This document shows positions 1-8,291 of a stretch of DNA of 64,000 nt, piece by piece. Location of the stretch: positions 124,001-188,000 of the forward strand of contig NZ_JABDSR010000002.1 of assembly GCF_012976305.1 (NCBI RefSeq), given 5' to 3'. This DNA is from Peptoniphilus faecalis. GTDB taxonomy: Bacteria; Bacillota; Clostridia; Tissierellales; Peptoniphilaceae. The notes below the pieces were generated by a model. It was not told where the DNA came from. It saw only the letters and a program-made list of their open reading frames with translations, and ran no database searches. Numbering within the stretch: the first letter of the stretch is position 1; each line of letters begins with the position of its first letter. The translations under genes and the position numbers were made by a program.

Positions 1-538
1 GCACAAAACTTTTATTTCTGCCACAAAAATCACACTCGGTGTTTTCCTTTTCATTTATAAAACCACAGGCACAGCGCCAAAAATCAATTTGATTTTCTCC
101 GTAAGTTTTAATTCCTTCGCCAAGGGTGTCCTTTATTTGGGCACGTTTTTTTTCTGGTATTACAGGAAGATTGATTTCATATTTTTTTTCTGAACAAGGT
201 ATAGTTTTGCCATCACAAGTGTATTTTGAGATGTAAATATCTATTGCCCTTGCATCATAAAATCTCTCGTCCAATAAAAAAGGATCTAAAAAATATCTCG
301 TGTAAGGTTTTATGTTTACTGATTGTGCAAAATAAAATTCTTTGCCATTAAACAAATAAAATTTATCAATAGATTTAAACTTTACAGCAAATTCTATATT
401 AGTTACATAAGAGTCTGTTGCATTTAACATATCAATTGCTATTGCAAAATCACCGCTAGTGAGTTCGGCATTAGCAATTTGAATTTTTTCATTTGTATTA
501 AAGCTAAGTTTTGTGGGTAAGGTTCTAAAAAAACTCAT
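1..538 (-). CDS. zinc-ribbon protein, partial (runs off left edge)
   Basis: The minus-strand frame opens at ATG 538, preceded by a good AAAGGAG ribosome binding site, and stays open to base 1, so the C-terminus is missing. About 179 residues are visible. The first 140 or so look like a beta-rich domain of unknown family. The last part carries the metal-knuckle pattern C-x-C near WRCACGF and C-x2-C in ECDFCGR, as in a zinc ribbon. No signal peptide or membrane segment is seen. It is divergent from the hydrolase at 657. The family is not recognised beyond the zinc ribbon; the reading frame itself is secure. Confidence 0.7.
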   Translation of the reverse strand, partial: MSFFRTLPTKLSFNTNEKIQIANAELTSGDFAIAIDMLNATDSYVTNIEFAVKFKSIDKFYLFNGKEFYFAQSVNIKPYTRYFLDPFLLDERFYDARAIDIYISKYTCDGKTIPCSEKKYEINLPVIPEKKRAQIKDTLGEGIKTYGENQIDFWRCACGFINEKENTECDFCGRNKSFV

Positions 539-656
539 AAAGACTCCTTTCTATTTATTAATTAATTATAATCTACTTGAAAAATTTTTACAATATGGCT
601 CTATTTACTAAATTATGTCTTTATCATATAATCTAATCATAGAAGAGAGGTGGAAG

Positions 657-1559
657 ATGAATTTAAAAAGAAATTATATGGATATAAGGGGCGAAAAAAT
701 TTTTTACCTAGAAAACGAAGGTAAATTAGACAAAAATATTTTATTTATACATGGAAATATGTACTCATCTTCTTGTTTTATAGAAGTTATTAAAAGTTTA
801 GGGGATTACAAAATTTTTGCGCCAGACATGAGAGGATATGGTAATAGTTCTTATAACAACAAAGTTACATCAATAGATGATTTTGCTTTGGACATAAAAG
901 AATTTATTTTAAAACTTAATATAAATAATTTTACCCTGGTCTCATGGTCTCTTGGCACTGGAGTTGCCCTTGAACTTTCAAAGGATAGGGAAATAAATAA
1001 TAGAATAAAAAATCAAGTTTTCTTAGCTCCAATTGGCTATGAACCTTATAGTGTTAATGGTGCAGACGTTCTTACAAGTAATTTTCAAGAATATTTGAGC
1101 AATTTTGACTTTATTAATCCTCAAAAAAACTTGGAAATCTTTAAAGGACTAATGACCTTTAATATGGGCTTAATTGAAGATAGTTTTGCAAGCATAGGCA
1201 TGAAGGGCGATGAATTAAAAAAAGATAATATTAGAATTTTATTTAAAACCTTTATATACAATGTGAATATGCCAGAAAAGGAGGAGTTTGAGAGAAATAT
1301 AGACTCTGCAATTAAACAGAGAAATTTAGAGGAAGTTGCGAAAATTTTAAGGAATTATAAATATTTTGGTGGAAAGTTAAACAAAAAGAGTACAGTTTTG
1401 CACGGCTATGATGATAGGGTAATTTCATACATGGACGGAAAATTTTTGGCAGATGAATTAGGTGCAAAATTTGAAAAATTAAATAATTGTGGACATTCTG
1501 TAATGACGGATAAAAAGAATTTTGTAGTAAAAATAATAAAAAAATTTGTGGAGGAATAA
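657..1559 (+). CDS. alpha/beta-hydrolase fold protein
   Basis: A 300-residue protein of the alpha/beta-hydrolase superfamily. The oxyanion region FIHGNMYSS, the nucleophile elbow SWSLGTG (Ser in an S-x-S-x-G variant), an acid in LHGYDDRV and the catalytic His in NNCGHSV appear in canonical order. The frame is open from 615, but ATG 657 follows GAGAGGTGG at the right distance and gives the usual N-terminus, so it is preferred. The next gene starts directly after the stop codon, so the two are probably co-transcribed. The substrate cannot be told from sequence; esterase, lipase or C-C hydrolase activity are all possible. Confidence 0.8.
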   Translation: MNLKRNYMDIRGEKIFYLENEGKLDKNILFIHGNMYSSSCFIEVIKSLGDYKIFAPDMRGYGNSSYNNKVTSIDDFALDIKEFILKLNINNFTLVSWSLGTGVALELSKDREINNRIKNQVFLAPIGYEPYSVNGADVLTSNFQEYLSNFDFINPQKNLEIFKGLMTFNMGLIEDSFASIGMKGDELKKDNIRILFKTFIYNVNMPEKEEFERNIDSAIKQRNLEEVAKILRNYKYFGGKLNKKSTVLHGYDDRVISYMDGKFLADELGAKFEKLNNCGHSVMTDKKNFVVKIIKKFVEE

Positions 1560-2498
1560 ATGAAAGTTTTATTAAGCAAAGGTATGGCAAGAAAATACGG
1601 CGACACAATAAGAAAATTGGGCTATGAAGTAATTGGTTACGATGAAAAAAATCCCAATGAAGTTGAAGATTATGGCGAAGATATTTTAATTGGTGACATT
1701 AATTTAAAAAATATAAATTATAAAAATCACAAAAATCTAAAATATATATTTTTAGCATCAGTTGGAATTGATTTTTTGGATTTAGATTACATTAAAGAAA
1801 AAGAAATAATTTTGTCCAATAACAACGGAGCATACGATGATCCTATTGCAGAGTGGATAGTCTATGGACTCCTTCAAATTGACAAAGAAGATAGAAAAAA
1901 CATTGAAAATCAAAATAAAAAAATTTGGGATAAGAGAAGTTTTGCCTACAATTTATATGGCAAAAAGGCTCTTTTCATGGGTACTGGAACAATTGCGATA
2001 GCTGGAGCAAAGAGATTAAAGGGATTTGATATTGAGTTAAATGGATTTAATACAAGTGGTAGAAAAGTTGAACCCTTTGATAATGTCTATTCAATAGAAG
2101 AACTTGATGAAATTCTTCCGAACATGGACTATATTATAATGTGCCTACCAGTAACAGAAAAGACTCACCACATACTTGATAAAGAACGCTTTGAAAAATT
2201 AAAGGAAGGCGTAGTAATAGTAAATATATCAAGGGGTGCAACAATAGATGAAAATGCACTTGTAGATGCAATTAAATCTGGAAAAATAAGAGGAGCGGCA
2301 CTTGATGTATTTGAAGAAGAACCATTAAGCGAGTCATCACCACTTTGGGAAATGGAAAATGTCTACATCTATCCACATATTTCCTTCTCCTGCGAAGACT
2401 TGGGCAAAAGGCAATTTGACACAGCCTATCAAAACCTAAAGGCATTAAAAAATGATGGAGATTTTAAAAATATAGTGGACTTTGAAAAGGGTTATTAA
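1560..2498 (+). CDS. D-isomer specific 2-hydroxyacid dehydrogenase family protein
   Basis: A 312-residue NAD(P)-dependent dehydrogenase. The Rossmann motif appears as GTGTIAIAGAKRL around residue 140. Family signatures follow: VNISRGATIDENALVDA, DVFEEEPL, and the proton-donor His in YPHISFS. It begins one base after the hydrolase stop, so translation is coupled. The family reduces 2-oxoacids to D-2-hydroxyacids. Because this genome uses the 2-hydroxyglutarate pathway, this enzyme is one of two candidates in the window for the missing (R)-2-hydroxyglutarate dehydrogenase. That is inference; phosphoglycerate- or glyoxylate-type substrates are equally possible. Confidence 0.8.
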   Translation: MKVLLSKGMARKYGDTIRKLGYEVIGYDEKNPNEVEDYGEDILIGDINLKNINYKNHKNLKYIFLASVGIDFLDLDYIKEKEIILSNNNGAYDDPIAEWIVYGLLQIDKEDRKNIENQNKKIWDKRSFAYNLYGKKALFMGTGTIAIAGAKRLKGFDIELNGFNTSGRKVEPFDNVYSIEELDEILPNMDYIIMCLPVTEKTHHILDKERFEKLKEGVVIVNISRGATIDENALVDAIKSGKIRGAALDVFEEEPLSESSPLWEMENVYIYPHISFSCEDLGKRQFDTAYQNLKALKNDGDFKNIVDFEKGY

Positions 2499-2525
2499 TT
2501 TAAATAAAGAGTTTCTTTATTTAAA
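2499..2525. terminator. AT-rich perfect inverted repeat after the dehydrogenase gene
   Basis: A 12-bp perfect inverted repeat with a GTT loop starts within the stop codon region. It is nearly all A/T and no T-run follows, so it is at best a weak terminator or a 3'-end stabiliser. The rest of the 335-bp gap up to metG holds a promoter and the metG leader. Confidence 0.35.
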
Positions 2526-2715
2526 GCGGAGAAAAATCCTTTGTGCGTAAAAAATATTTGAGATGTTAAATAATTCTATTGTAATTTTAAAGGATTGTGG
2601 AAAAAACAAGAGTAATAAATATTTGTTTAAAGAATATGAAGTAGAAAATAGGGTTAAAATCCAAATTTGTTTTTTATAAAAATTATCAATTTTTCTTGTA
2701 TTAGCAAGGGTTAAA

Positions 2716-2744
2716 TTGATTTTATGGCTAAATTCAGTTATAAT
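2716..2744 (+). promoter_or_regulatory. probable sigma-A promoter of the metG operon
   Basis: TTGATT (2716-2721) and a perfect TATAAT (2739-2744) are separated by 17 bp. Transcription would begin near 2751, giving a leader of about 80 nt before metG. Confidence 0.6.
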
Positions 2745-2795
2745 TATTTTAACAAAGATAACAGTTTATCGAAATTTTGACAGATTTTGCCAAGA

Positions 2796-2822
2796 CCTTA
2801 TCCTACGGGATTAGGTTTTTTT
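2796..2822 (+). terminator. intrinsic terminator/attenuator in the metG leader
   Basis: An 8-bp stem (2796-2803 with 2808-2815, one T-T mismatch) and a TACG loop are followed by seven T residues, immediately upstream of the metG ribosome binding site (GGAGG at 2825-2829). It lies between the promoter and the gene, so it should act as an attenuator. GATAA at 2757 could pair with TTATC inside the 5' arm as an antiterminator. No T-box consensus or S-box is visible. Confidence 0.55.
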
Positions 2823-2833
2823 ATGGAGGTTTT

Positions 2834-4792
2834 ATGAGTAATAAGAAATTTTATGTTACAACGCCAATTTATTATCCAAGTGATAATCTTCACATTGGGC
2901 ATACTTACTGCACCGTGGCAGTTGATTGCGTTAAGAGATTTAAAAAAATTAAGGGCTATGATGTATTTTTTACTACTGGTACAGATGAACATGGTCAAAA
3001 GATAGAGGAAAAGGCTAAGGAATTTGGCATGAAGCCAAAGGATTATGTCGATGGAATTGTTAAAAATATAAAAAAACTTTGGAAAATCATGGATATTGAC
3101 TATGACTATTTTGTTAGATCAACTGATGAGGATCACGAGAAAGATGTTAAAAATATTTTCCAAAAACTTTATGACAAGGGCGATATTTATAAAGGCGAAT
3201 ATGAAGGTTATTATTGTACTCCTTGTGAATCTTTTTGGACTGAGGCACAACTTGGCGAAAACAAAACTTGTCCTGACTGTGGAAGGGAAACTCAGTTAAC
3301 TCACGAAGAATCTTATTTCTTTAGACTTTCTAAATATAAAGATAGACTTTTAAAATATTATGAAGATCATCCAGAATTTATTGAGCCCGCTTTTAGAAAA
3401 AACGAAATGATAAAAAACTTCTTTGAAGGCAAAGATGGTCTTGAGGATCTTTCTGTTTCTAGATCTACTTTTGATTGGGGAGTTAAGGTTCCCTTTGACG
3501 ACAAGCATGTTGTCTATGTGTGGATTGACGCTCTTGCTTGCTATTTGACAGCTATTGGCTATGGCACTGATAAGGAAAAATTCAATTCTTATTGGCCAGC
3601 TAGTGTCCACTTTGTTGGAAAAGAAATCATGAGATTTCATGTTATTATTTGGCCTGCTCTTTTAATGGCACTTGATTTACCGCTTCCCGAAAAAGTTTTT
3701 GGTCATGGATGGATTTTATTTGACAACGACAAAATGAGCAAGTCTAAGGGAAATGTCATTTATCCTGAACCAATTATCAAACTTTACGGTGTTGATGCTC
3801 TTAAATATTTTTTACTTCGTGAATTTTCTTTTGGTTCTGACGGTTCCTTTAATATTGAAAAATTTATGCAAAGACTTAATTCTGATTTGGCAAATGACCT
3901 TGGAAACCTTCTTTCAAGAACTGTTTCCATGATTGACAAATACAATGAGGGTTTAATAAATGACATGGGCGTAAGAGAAGATGTTGACGAGGATTTAGAG
4001 AACCTTGCCGTTTCTGTTGTGGATGAAGTTGAAGCAGCAATGGAACACTATCAATTTTCTGTTGCTCTTGAGTCAATTTGGAAACTAATTAGAAGATCTA
4101 ATAAGTATGTTGATGAAACTGAACCTTGGAAATTAGCTAAGGATGAAGATAAAAAGGATAGACTTAACACAGTTTTATATAATTTGGCAGAAAGCTTAAG
4201 AATAGTTTCTATTTTAATTTATCCTTTTATTAAGGATACTTCTCTAAAGATTAGAGAGCAACTTGGTTTAAGTGATGAAATCAATTGGGAAGATTCAAGA
4301 GTTTTTGGCTTGTTGAAAGACGGCACAAAGGTCAACAAGGGTGAAGTTATTTTTCCAAGGCTTGATATTGAGGCTGAAATTGAAAGATTTAACGAAGAGA
4401 ACACCGCTCTTTTAAATTCAAGAACTATTACTGAAGCTAAAGAAGAGGATAAAGAAAGTATAAAAAAGGAAGTTAGTATAGAAGATTTTGCAAAACTTGA
4501 TATAAGAGTTGCAGAAATTGTTGATGTTGAAGATCATCCTAATGCAGATAAACTCTATGTTCTAAAATTAAAAATAGGTGATATTGATAGACAAATTGTC
4601 TCTGGAATTAAGGAGTACTACAAAAAAGAAGATTTAGTTGGAAGAAAAATTTTAATGATTTTAAATCTAAAGCCAATTAAATTAAGGGGCGTTGAATCTA
4701 ATGGTATGTTACTTGCAGCGGAAGATGACGAGGGAAATTTAACACTTGCATCAACTTTATCTGAAATTAAATCAGGAGCAAAAATTAGTTAG
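2834..4792 (+). CDS. metG: methionyl-tRNA synthetase
   Basis: A class I aminoacyl-tRNA synthetase of 652 residues that charges tRNA-Met in the cytoplasm. HIGH appears in DNLHIGHTY and KMSKS in DNDKMSKSKGN. A zinc knob with CTPC and CPDC lies between residues 125 and 150. The C-terminal 110 residues form the EMAP/Trbp111 tRNA-binding domain (FAKLDIRVAEIVDVEDHPNADKLY). The frame is open from 2777, but ATG 2834 has GGAGG five bases upstream and gives the conserved N-terminus. It heads an operon with tatD, rnmV and rsmA, an order conserved in Firmicutes. A terminator-like hairpin directly before the gene suggests attenuation. Confidence 0.97.
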   Translation: MSNKKFYVTTPIYYPSDNLHIGHTYCTVAVDCVKRFKKIKGYDVFFTTGTDEHGQKIEEKAKEFGMKPKDYVDGIVKNIKKLWKIMDIDYDYFVRSTDEDHEKDVKNIFQKLYDKGDIYKGEYEGYYCTPCESFWTEAQLGENKTCPDCGRETQLTHEESYFFRLSKYKDRLLKYYEDHPEFIEPAFRKNEMIKNFFEGKDGLEDLSVSRSTFDWGVKVPFDDKHVVYVWIDALACYLTAIGYGTDKEKFNSYWPASVHFVGKEIMRFHVIIWPALLMALDLPLPEKVFGHGWILFDNDKMSKSKGNVIYPEPIIKLYGVDALKYFLLREFSFGSDGSFNIEKFMQRLNSDLANDLGNLLSRTVSMIDKYNEGLINDMGVREDVDEDLENLAVSVVDEVEAAMEHYQFSVALESIWKLIRRSNKYVDETEPWKLAKDEDKKDRLNTVLYNLAESLRIVSILIYPFIKDTSLKIREQLGLSDEINWEDSRVFGLLKDGTKVNKGEVIFPRLDIEAEIERFNEENTALLNSRTITEAKEEDKESIKKEVSIEDFAKLDIRVAEIVDVEDHPNADKLYVLKLKIGDIDRQIVSGIKEYYKKEDLVGRKILMILNLKPIKLRGVESNGMLLAAEDDEGNLTLASTLSEIKSGAKIS

Positions 4793-4800
4793 GAGAAAAT

Positions 4801-5565
4801 ATGATAGATTCACATGTACATTTAGATGACGAGGCCTTTAATGAAGATCGTGATGATTTAATCAAGGGTTTAAGTGAAAATGGAATAGAACTTGTAATAA
4901 ATAATTCTTCAGACTTGCCATCTTCAGAAAGGTCAGTAGAACTTGCTAACAAGTATGAGAATATTTACGCAGCTATTGGAGTGCATCCTCACGACGCAAA
5001 AACCTATGACGATAATGTAGAAAAAAGACTTATTGAGCTTTCAAAGGATAAAAAGGTTGTTGCAATTGGAGAAATTGGCCTAGATTATTATTACGATAAT
5101 TCTCCAAGAAATGTGCAGAGAGAAGTTTTTAAAAGACAAATTGAGCTTGCAGTAAAGTTAAAGAAAAACATTGTAATTCACTCTCGTGATGCAGCTAAAG
5201 ATACCTTTGATATTTTAAAAGAAGCTCACGAAAAATACGATTTTAAAGCATTGATTCACTGTTTTTCTCAATCTGTGGACATGATGAGAGAGTATATAAA
5301 AATGGGCGACTACATCGCTCTTGGCGGTGTAGTTACTTTTAAAAATGCAAAAACGCCTAAGAAAGTTGCAAAGGAAGTACCACTTGATAGACTACTTCTC
5401 GAGACGGATTGCCCATACATGACGCCAGTTCCCCATAGAGGAAAGAGAAATGAACCCAAGTTTGTGAAATTCGTTTGTCAATATATTGCCGATCTCAGAC
5501 AAAGGGAAGCGGCTGAAATTGAAAAAATCACAGCAGAAAATACAAAGAGGTTTTTTGGAATATGA
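4801..5565 (+). CDS. tatD: TatD family hydrolase (metal-dependent DNase)
   Basis: A 254-residue TIM-barrel metallohydrolase. Metal-binding and family motifs are all present: DSHVHLDD at the N-terminus, AIGEIGLDYYY near residue 95, VIHSRDA, LIHCFS and LLETDCPYMTP. Family members show 3'-5' exonuclease or DNase activity in the cytosol. The gene starts eight bases after metG with its own AGGAG site and overlaps rnmV by four bases, as in the usual metG-tatD-rnmV-rsmA operon. Confidence 0.93.
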   Translation: MIDSHVHLDDEAFNEDRDDLIKGLSENGIELVINNSSDLPSSERSVELANKYENIYAAIGVHPHDAKTYDDNVEKRLIELSKDKKVVAIGEIGLDYYYDNSPRNVQREVFKRQIELAVKLKKNIVIHSRDAAKDTFDILKEAHEKYDFKALIHCFSQSVDMMREYIKMGDYIALGGVVTFKNAKTPKKVAKEVPLDRLLLETDCPYMTPVPHRGKRNEPKFVKFVCQYIADLRQREAAEIEKITAENTKRFFGI

Positions 5566-6113
5566 AAAGGACAATTAAAGAAGTAATTGTCGCAGAAGGT
5601 CGTGATGATGAGATTGCCATCAAAAAGGCTGTGGACGCTGAGATCATTACTACTTGCGGTTTTGCCTTTGGCAAAAAATTAATTAATCTTTTAAAGGATA
5701 TAGAAAAAAAGAGAGGGATAATCATCTTCACAGACTCAGATTATATGGGTTCTCAAATTAGAAAGAGAATTGCAGATGAAATTCCAAGTGCAAAGCACGC
5801 CTACCTTTCTCAAAATGTTTCCACAAAACATGGAGATATTGGAGTTGAAAATGCCTCTCCTGAAGAAATTTTAAAGGCATTAAAGGCGGCACGAGCTACA
5901 AAAATTGAGGTAGTCAGCGAATACACTATGAGCGATTTAATCGAAAATCGACTTATAAATTCAGAGGATGCAAGTGCTAGACGTGAAAAGCTTTCTGAAA
6001 TCCTAAAAATAGGATATGGAAATGGAAAAAAGACTCTACACAAATTAAATTCCTTTGGAATTACAAGGGATGAATTTGAAGAGGCTATGAAGGAAGTGAA
6101 TTCTCATAGATAG
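5562..6113 (+). CDS. rnmV: ribonuclease M5
   Basis: A 183-residue Toprim-domain endoribonuclease that matures 5S rRNA in Firmicutes. The Toprim glutamate is in VAEGRDDE and the acidic D-x-D motif in IIFTDSDYMG; a basic C-terminal region follows. Length matches the family. The start codon overlaps the tatD stop (ATGA), and its own 3' end overlaps the start of rsmA by 14 bases. Position between tatD and rsmA agrees with the conserved gene order. Confidence 0.94.
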   Translation: MKRTIKEVIVAEGRDDEIAIKKAVDAEIITTCGFAFGKKLINLLKDIEKKRGIIIFTDSDYMGSQIRKRIADEIPSAKHAYLSQNVSTKHGDIGVENASPEEILKALKAARATKIEVVSEYTMSDLIENRLINSEDASARREKLSEILKIGYGNGKKTLHKLNSFGITRDEFEEAMKEVNSHR

Positions 6114-6957
6114 ATTATATAAACCAAGCAAACTTTCAGAAATTCTTTCAAAGTATGGATTTAGGTTTACAAAGTCTTTAGGGCAAAACTTTTTAATCGA
6201 TGGAAATATTGTCAGAAAGATTGTTGACGTAGCAGAAATAAGTGAAGAGGACAATGTAGTTGAAATTGGTCCTGGAGTTGGAACTTTAACAGAAGAGCTT
6301 GCCCTTCGTGCAAAAAAAGTTGTGGCAGTAGAAATTGACGAAAAGTTAAGAGAGCTTCATAAGGAAACTCTCAATATTGAAAACGTAAAAGTAATCTACG
6401 GAGATTTCCTCGACTTAGATCTAAAAAAACTAACAAAAGAGGAGTTTGGAGATGAAGATTTTAAAGTAGTCGCAAACCTACCTTATTACGTTACAACACC
6501 TATAATAGAAAAATTAATTTTAGCAAAGGTAAATTTAATTTCCATAACAGTAATGGTACAAAGGGAAGTTGCAAAGAGACTTTCGGCAGAGCCTGGCAGC
6601 AAAGACTATGGTTCGCTATCTGTTTTTATAAATTATTACACAGATTGCAAATATAAATTTCAAGTGCCAAGTTCAGTTTTCATGCCAAAGCCAAATGTTG
6701 ACTCAGCTGTAGTTAACTTGAAGATGATAAATAGAGAAGAAATTGATACAGAATTCTTATTTAAAGTTGTTCGTGCATCCTTTAATACAAGGCGAAAGAC
6801 TATTTTGAATTCTCTTTCCAATTCAAAATTAAATTACACTAAAGAGGAAATAAAAAGAGCTCTTGAATTAAGTGGCATTGATGAAAGAAGAAGAGCAGAG
6901 ACTCTTAAACTTGAAGAGTTTATTATTTTAAGTGTAAATTTTAAAAGTGTGGGGTAA
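6100..6957 (+). CDS. rsmA: 16S rRNA (adenine1518/1519-N6)-dimethyltransferase, non-ATG start
   Basis: SAM-dependent dimethylation of two adenosines at the 3' end of 16S rRNA during 30S assembly. From about residue 19 the protein reads as typical RsmA: FRFTKSLGQNFLID, SAM motif I VVEIGPGVGTLT, catalytic NLPYYVTTP, and a small C-terminal helical domain. The first in-frame ATG (6322) lies inside the SAM domain and would delete essential sequence. Between the in-frame TGA at 6097-6099 and the conserved N-terminus there is no ATG, GTG or TTG. The only plausible starts are ATT 6100 or ATA 6106, behind AAGGAAG at 6090-6096. ATT 6100 gives 285 residues, the family length. The boundary is inferred; the coding content is clear. 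Confidence 0.85.
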   Translation: MLIDRLYKPSKLSEILSKYGFRFTKSLGQNFLIDGNIVRKIVDVAEISEEDNVVEIGPGVGTLTEELALRAKKVVAVEIDEKLRELHKETLNIENVKVIYGDFLDLDLKKLTKEEFGDEDFKVVANLPYYVTTPIIEKLILAKVNLISITVMVQREVAKRLSAEPGSKDYGSLSVFINYYTDCKYKFQVPSSVFMPKPNVDSAVVNLKMINREEIDTEFLFKVVRASFNTRRKTILNSLSNSKLNYTKEEIKRALELSGIDERRRAETLKLEEFIILSVNFKSVG

Positions 6958-6963
6958 ATAAAA

Positions 6964-7314
6964 ATGAATGATAAATATATAGATGAAATTCCAAAAGAAG
7001 TGGAGCGGGAGATTTCCATTTTTAACGAAGAAGAGGATTTAATAGAAGTAATTTCTCAAATATTCAAAGCTTTATCTGATCCTACGAGGATTAAGATTAT
7101 TTATGCGCTTATGAATGGGCCATTATGTGTATCTGATATTGCAGTTTTACTTGATATGAGTCAATCTTCAATATCACATCAACTTGCACTTTTAAGAAAT
7201 CAAAACTTAATAAAAGTGAAGAGAAAGGGTAGAAGAGCATACTATTCCTTAGACGATGAACATGTTCTATGTATTTTTAAAGATGGATTAGATCATGCAA
7301 AGCATAAATTATAA
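6964..7314 (+). CDS. ArsR/SmtB family metal-sensing transcriptional regulator
   Basis: A 116-residue winged-helix repressor. The HTH is in LCVSDIAVLLDMSQSSISHQ and the wing in RRKGRRAYYSL-like sequence. At the C-terminus D-E-H, ten residues, then H-A-K-H fits exactly the alpha-5 zinc/cobalt site D-x-H-x10-H-x2-H/E known from SmtB and CzrA. A Cys lies at the place of the ELCV site of ArsR/CadC (PLCVSDIA). It follows rsmA by six bases, so it probably rides on the metG operon. No metal exporter is adjacent, but MntP lies two genes downstream. Predicted role: Zn(II)/Co(II)-responsive repressor. Confidence 0.85.
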   Translation: MNDKYIDEIPKEVEREISIFNEEEDLIEVISQIFKALSDPTRIKIIYALMNGPLCVSDIAVLLDMSQSSISHQLALLRNQNLIKVKRKGRRAYYSLDDEHVLCIFKDGLDHAKHKL

Positions 7315-7345
7315 AATTAAATCTTTGTAAATAATTTTAAATTAT

Positions 7346-7374
7346 TTGATTCACCTATATTATTGGAGTATAAT
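7346..7374 (+). promoter_or_regulatory. promoter of the glutaredoxin gene
   Basis: TTGATT (7346-7351) and TATAAT (7369-7374) with exactly 17 bp between them, 25 bp upstream of the start codon. Confidence 0.6.
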
Positions 7375-7399
7375 AAAAGAACTAATGAGGAGGAATAAA

Positions 7400-7627
7400 A
7401 TGAGTAAAGTAACAGTTTATACAAGTAATACTTGTCCTTATTGCACAATGGCAAAGGACTATTTAAAAGAAAGAGAAGTTGAATTTGAAGAAAAGAATGT
7501 CCAAACAGACAAAGAAGCTAGAAATGAATTAATGGCAATGGGCTATACTGGAGTGCCAGTAATCTGCGTTGACGATGAACAAATTGTTGGCTTCGATAAA
7601 AATAGATTAGACGAATTATTAAAATAA
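7400..7627 (+). CDS. glutaredoxin-like thiol-disulfide protein (NrdH/YruB type)
   Basis: A 75-residue thioredoxin-fold protein with the redox motif CPYC at residues 10-13 and the cis-proline segment GVPVICVDD. ATG 7400 is chosen because GAGGAGG lies just upstream; an extended frame from 7346 would overlap the promoter. Such small glutaredoxins reduce disulfides or serve ribonucleotide reductase in the cytosol. It has its own promoter and a strong terminator, so it is monocistronic. The reductant cannot be inferred. Confidence 0.88.
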   Translation: MSKVTVYTSNTCPYCTMAKDYLKEREVEFEEKNVQTDKEARNELMAMGYTGVPVICVDDEQIVGFDKNRLDELLK

Positions 7628-7644
7628 TTTTTTAAAATTAGAAG

Positions 7645-7671
7645 TAGATGCTGAAAAGCATCTATTTTTTT
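7645..7671 (+). terminator. intrinsic terminator after glutaredoxin gene
   Basis: An 8-bp perfect stem (7645-7652 with 7657-7664), GAAA tetraloop and a seven-T run. The mntP ribosome binding site starts directly behind it. Confidence 0.85.
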
Positions 7672-7681
7672 GGGAGTGAAG

Positions 7682-8248
7682 ATGAATTTAGTATCAGTAT
7701 TTTTAATTGGAGTTGGACTCTCTATGGATGCCTTTGCAGCGGCAATTTGTAAGGGACTCTCCATAAAAAGAAATTTTTTAAAAAAATCCTTTGTGATTTC
7801 ACTATTTTTTGGTTTTTTTCAAGCACTAATGCCCTATATAGGTTATTTATTGGGCTCAATTTTTGCAGAAAAGCTTCAAGCAGTAGATCACTGGATAGCT
7901 TTTGTACTTTTGTCAATTATTGGGGTTAATATGATAAGAGAATCAAGAGATAAAACTTGTGAATTTGAAGAAGATAGACTAGATCTTAAAAACTTATTAA
8001 TGCTTTCTATTGCAACATCAATTGATGCACTTGCAGTGGGAGTGTCCTTTGCTTTTTTAAAAATAAAGATATTTATTGCTGTACTTGCAATAGGCCTTAC
8101 AACTTTTTTAATTTCATTTTTGGGAGTGAGAATAGGAAGGGTATTTGGAATTGCCTTAAAGGACAAGGCACAGGTAGCAGGAGGATTAATACTAATTCTG
8201 CTTGGCTTAAAGATTTTAGTAGAACATCTTGGACTTATTACATTTTAA
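7682..8248 (+). CDS. mntP: manganese efflux pump MntP family protein
   Basis: A 188-residue inner-membrane protein with about six transmembrane helices arranged as two related halves. The acidic motif occurs in each half: GLSMDAFAAAICKG near residue 15 and ATSIDALAVGVSF near residue 120. These Asp residues are needed for Mn2+ export in the family. ATG 7682 follows GGGAGTG; TTG and GTG codons a few bases earlier are part of the ribosome binding region. No yybP-ykoY riboswitch fits in the 55 bp upstream. The SmtB-like regulator two genes upstream may be connected, which is inference. Confidence 0.9.
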   Translation: MNLVSVFLIGVGLSMDAFAAAICKGLSIKRNFLKKSFVISLFFGFFQALMPYIGYLLGSIFAEKLQAVDHWIAFVLLSIIGVNMIRESRDKTCEFEEDRLDLKNLLMLSIATSIDALAVGVSFAFLKIKIFIAVLAIGLTTFLISFLGVRIGRVFGIALKDKAQVAGGLILILLGLKILVEHLGLITF

Positions 8249-8258
8249 TCAATAGTAG

Positions 8259-8291
8259 ACTCTCTTTAGTTTTTAAACTAAGAGAGTTTTT
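8259..8291 (+). terminator. intrinsic terminator after mntP
   Basis: A 13-bp stem with one bulged T (8259-8272 with 8275-8287) followed by five T residues. Confidence 0.8.

Noticed and set aside
6322-6957. rsmA starting at the first ATG (6322)
   Set aside because: This would remove SAM motif I and the conserved N-terminus, which are clearly encoded upstream in the same frame.
7628-7681. Possible manganese (yybP-ykoY) riboswitch before mntP
   Set aside because: Only about 55 bp are available, filled by a simple terminator; no riboswitch core is present.
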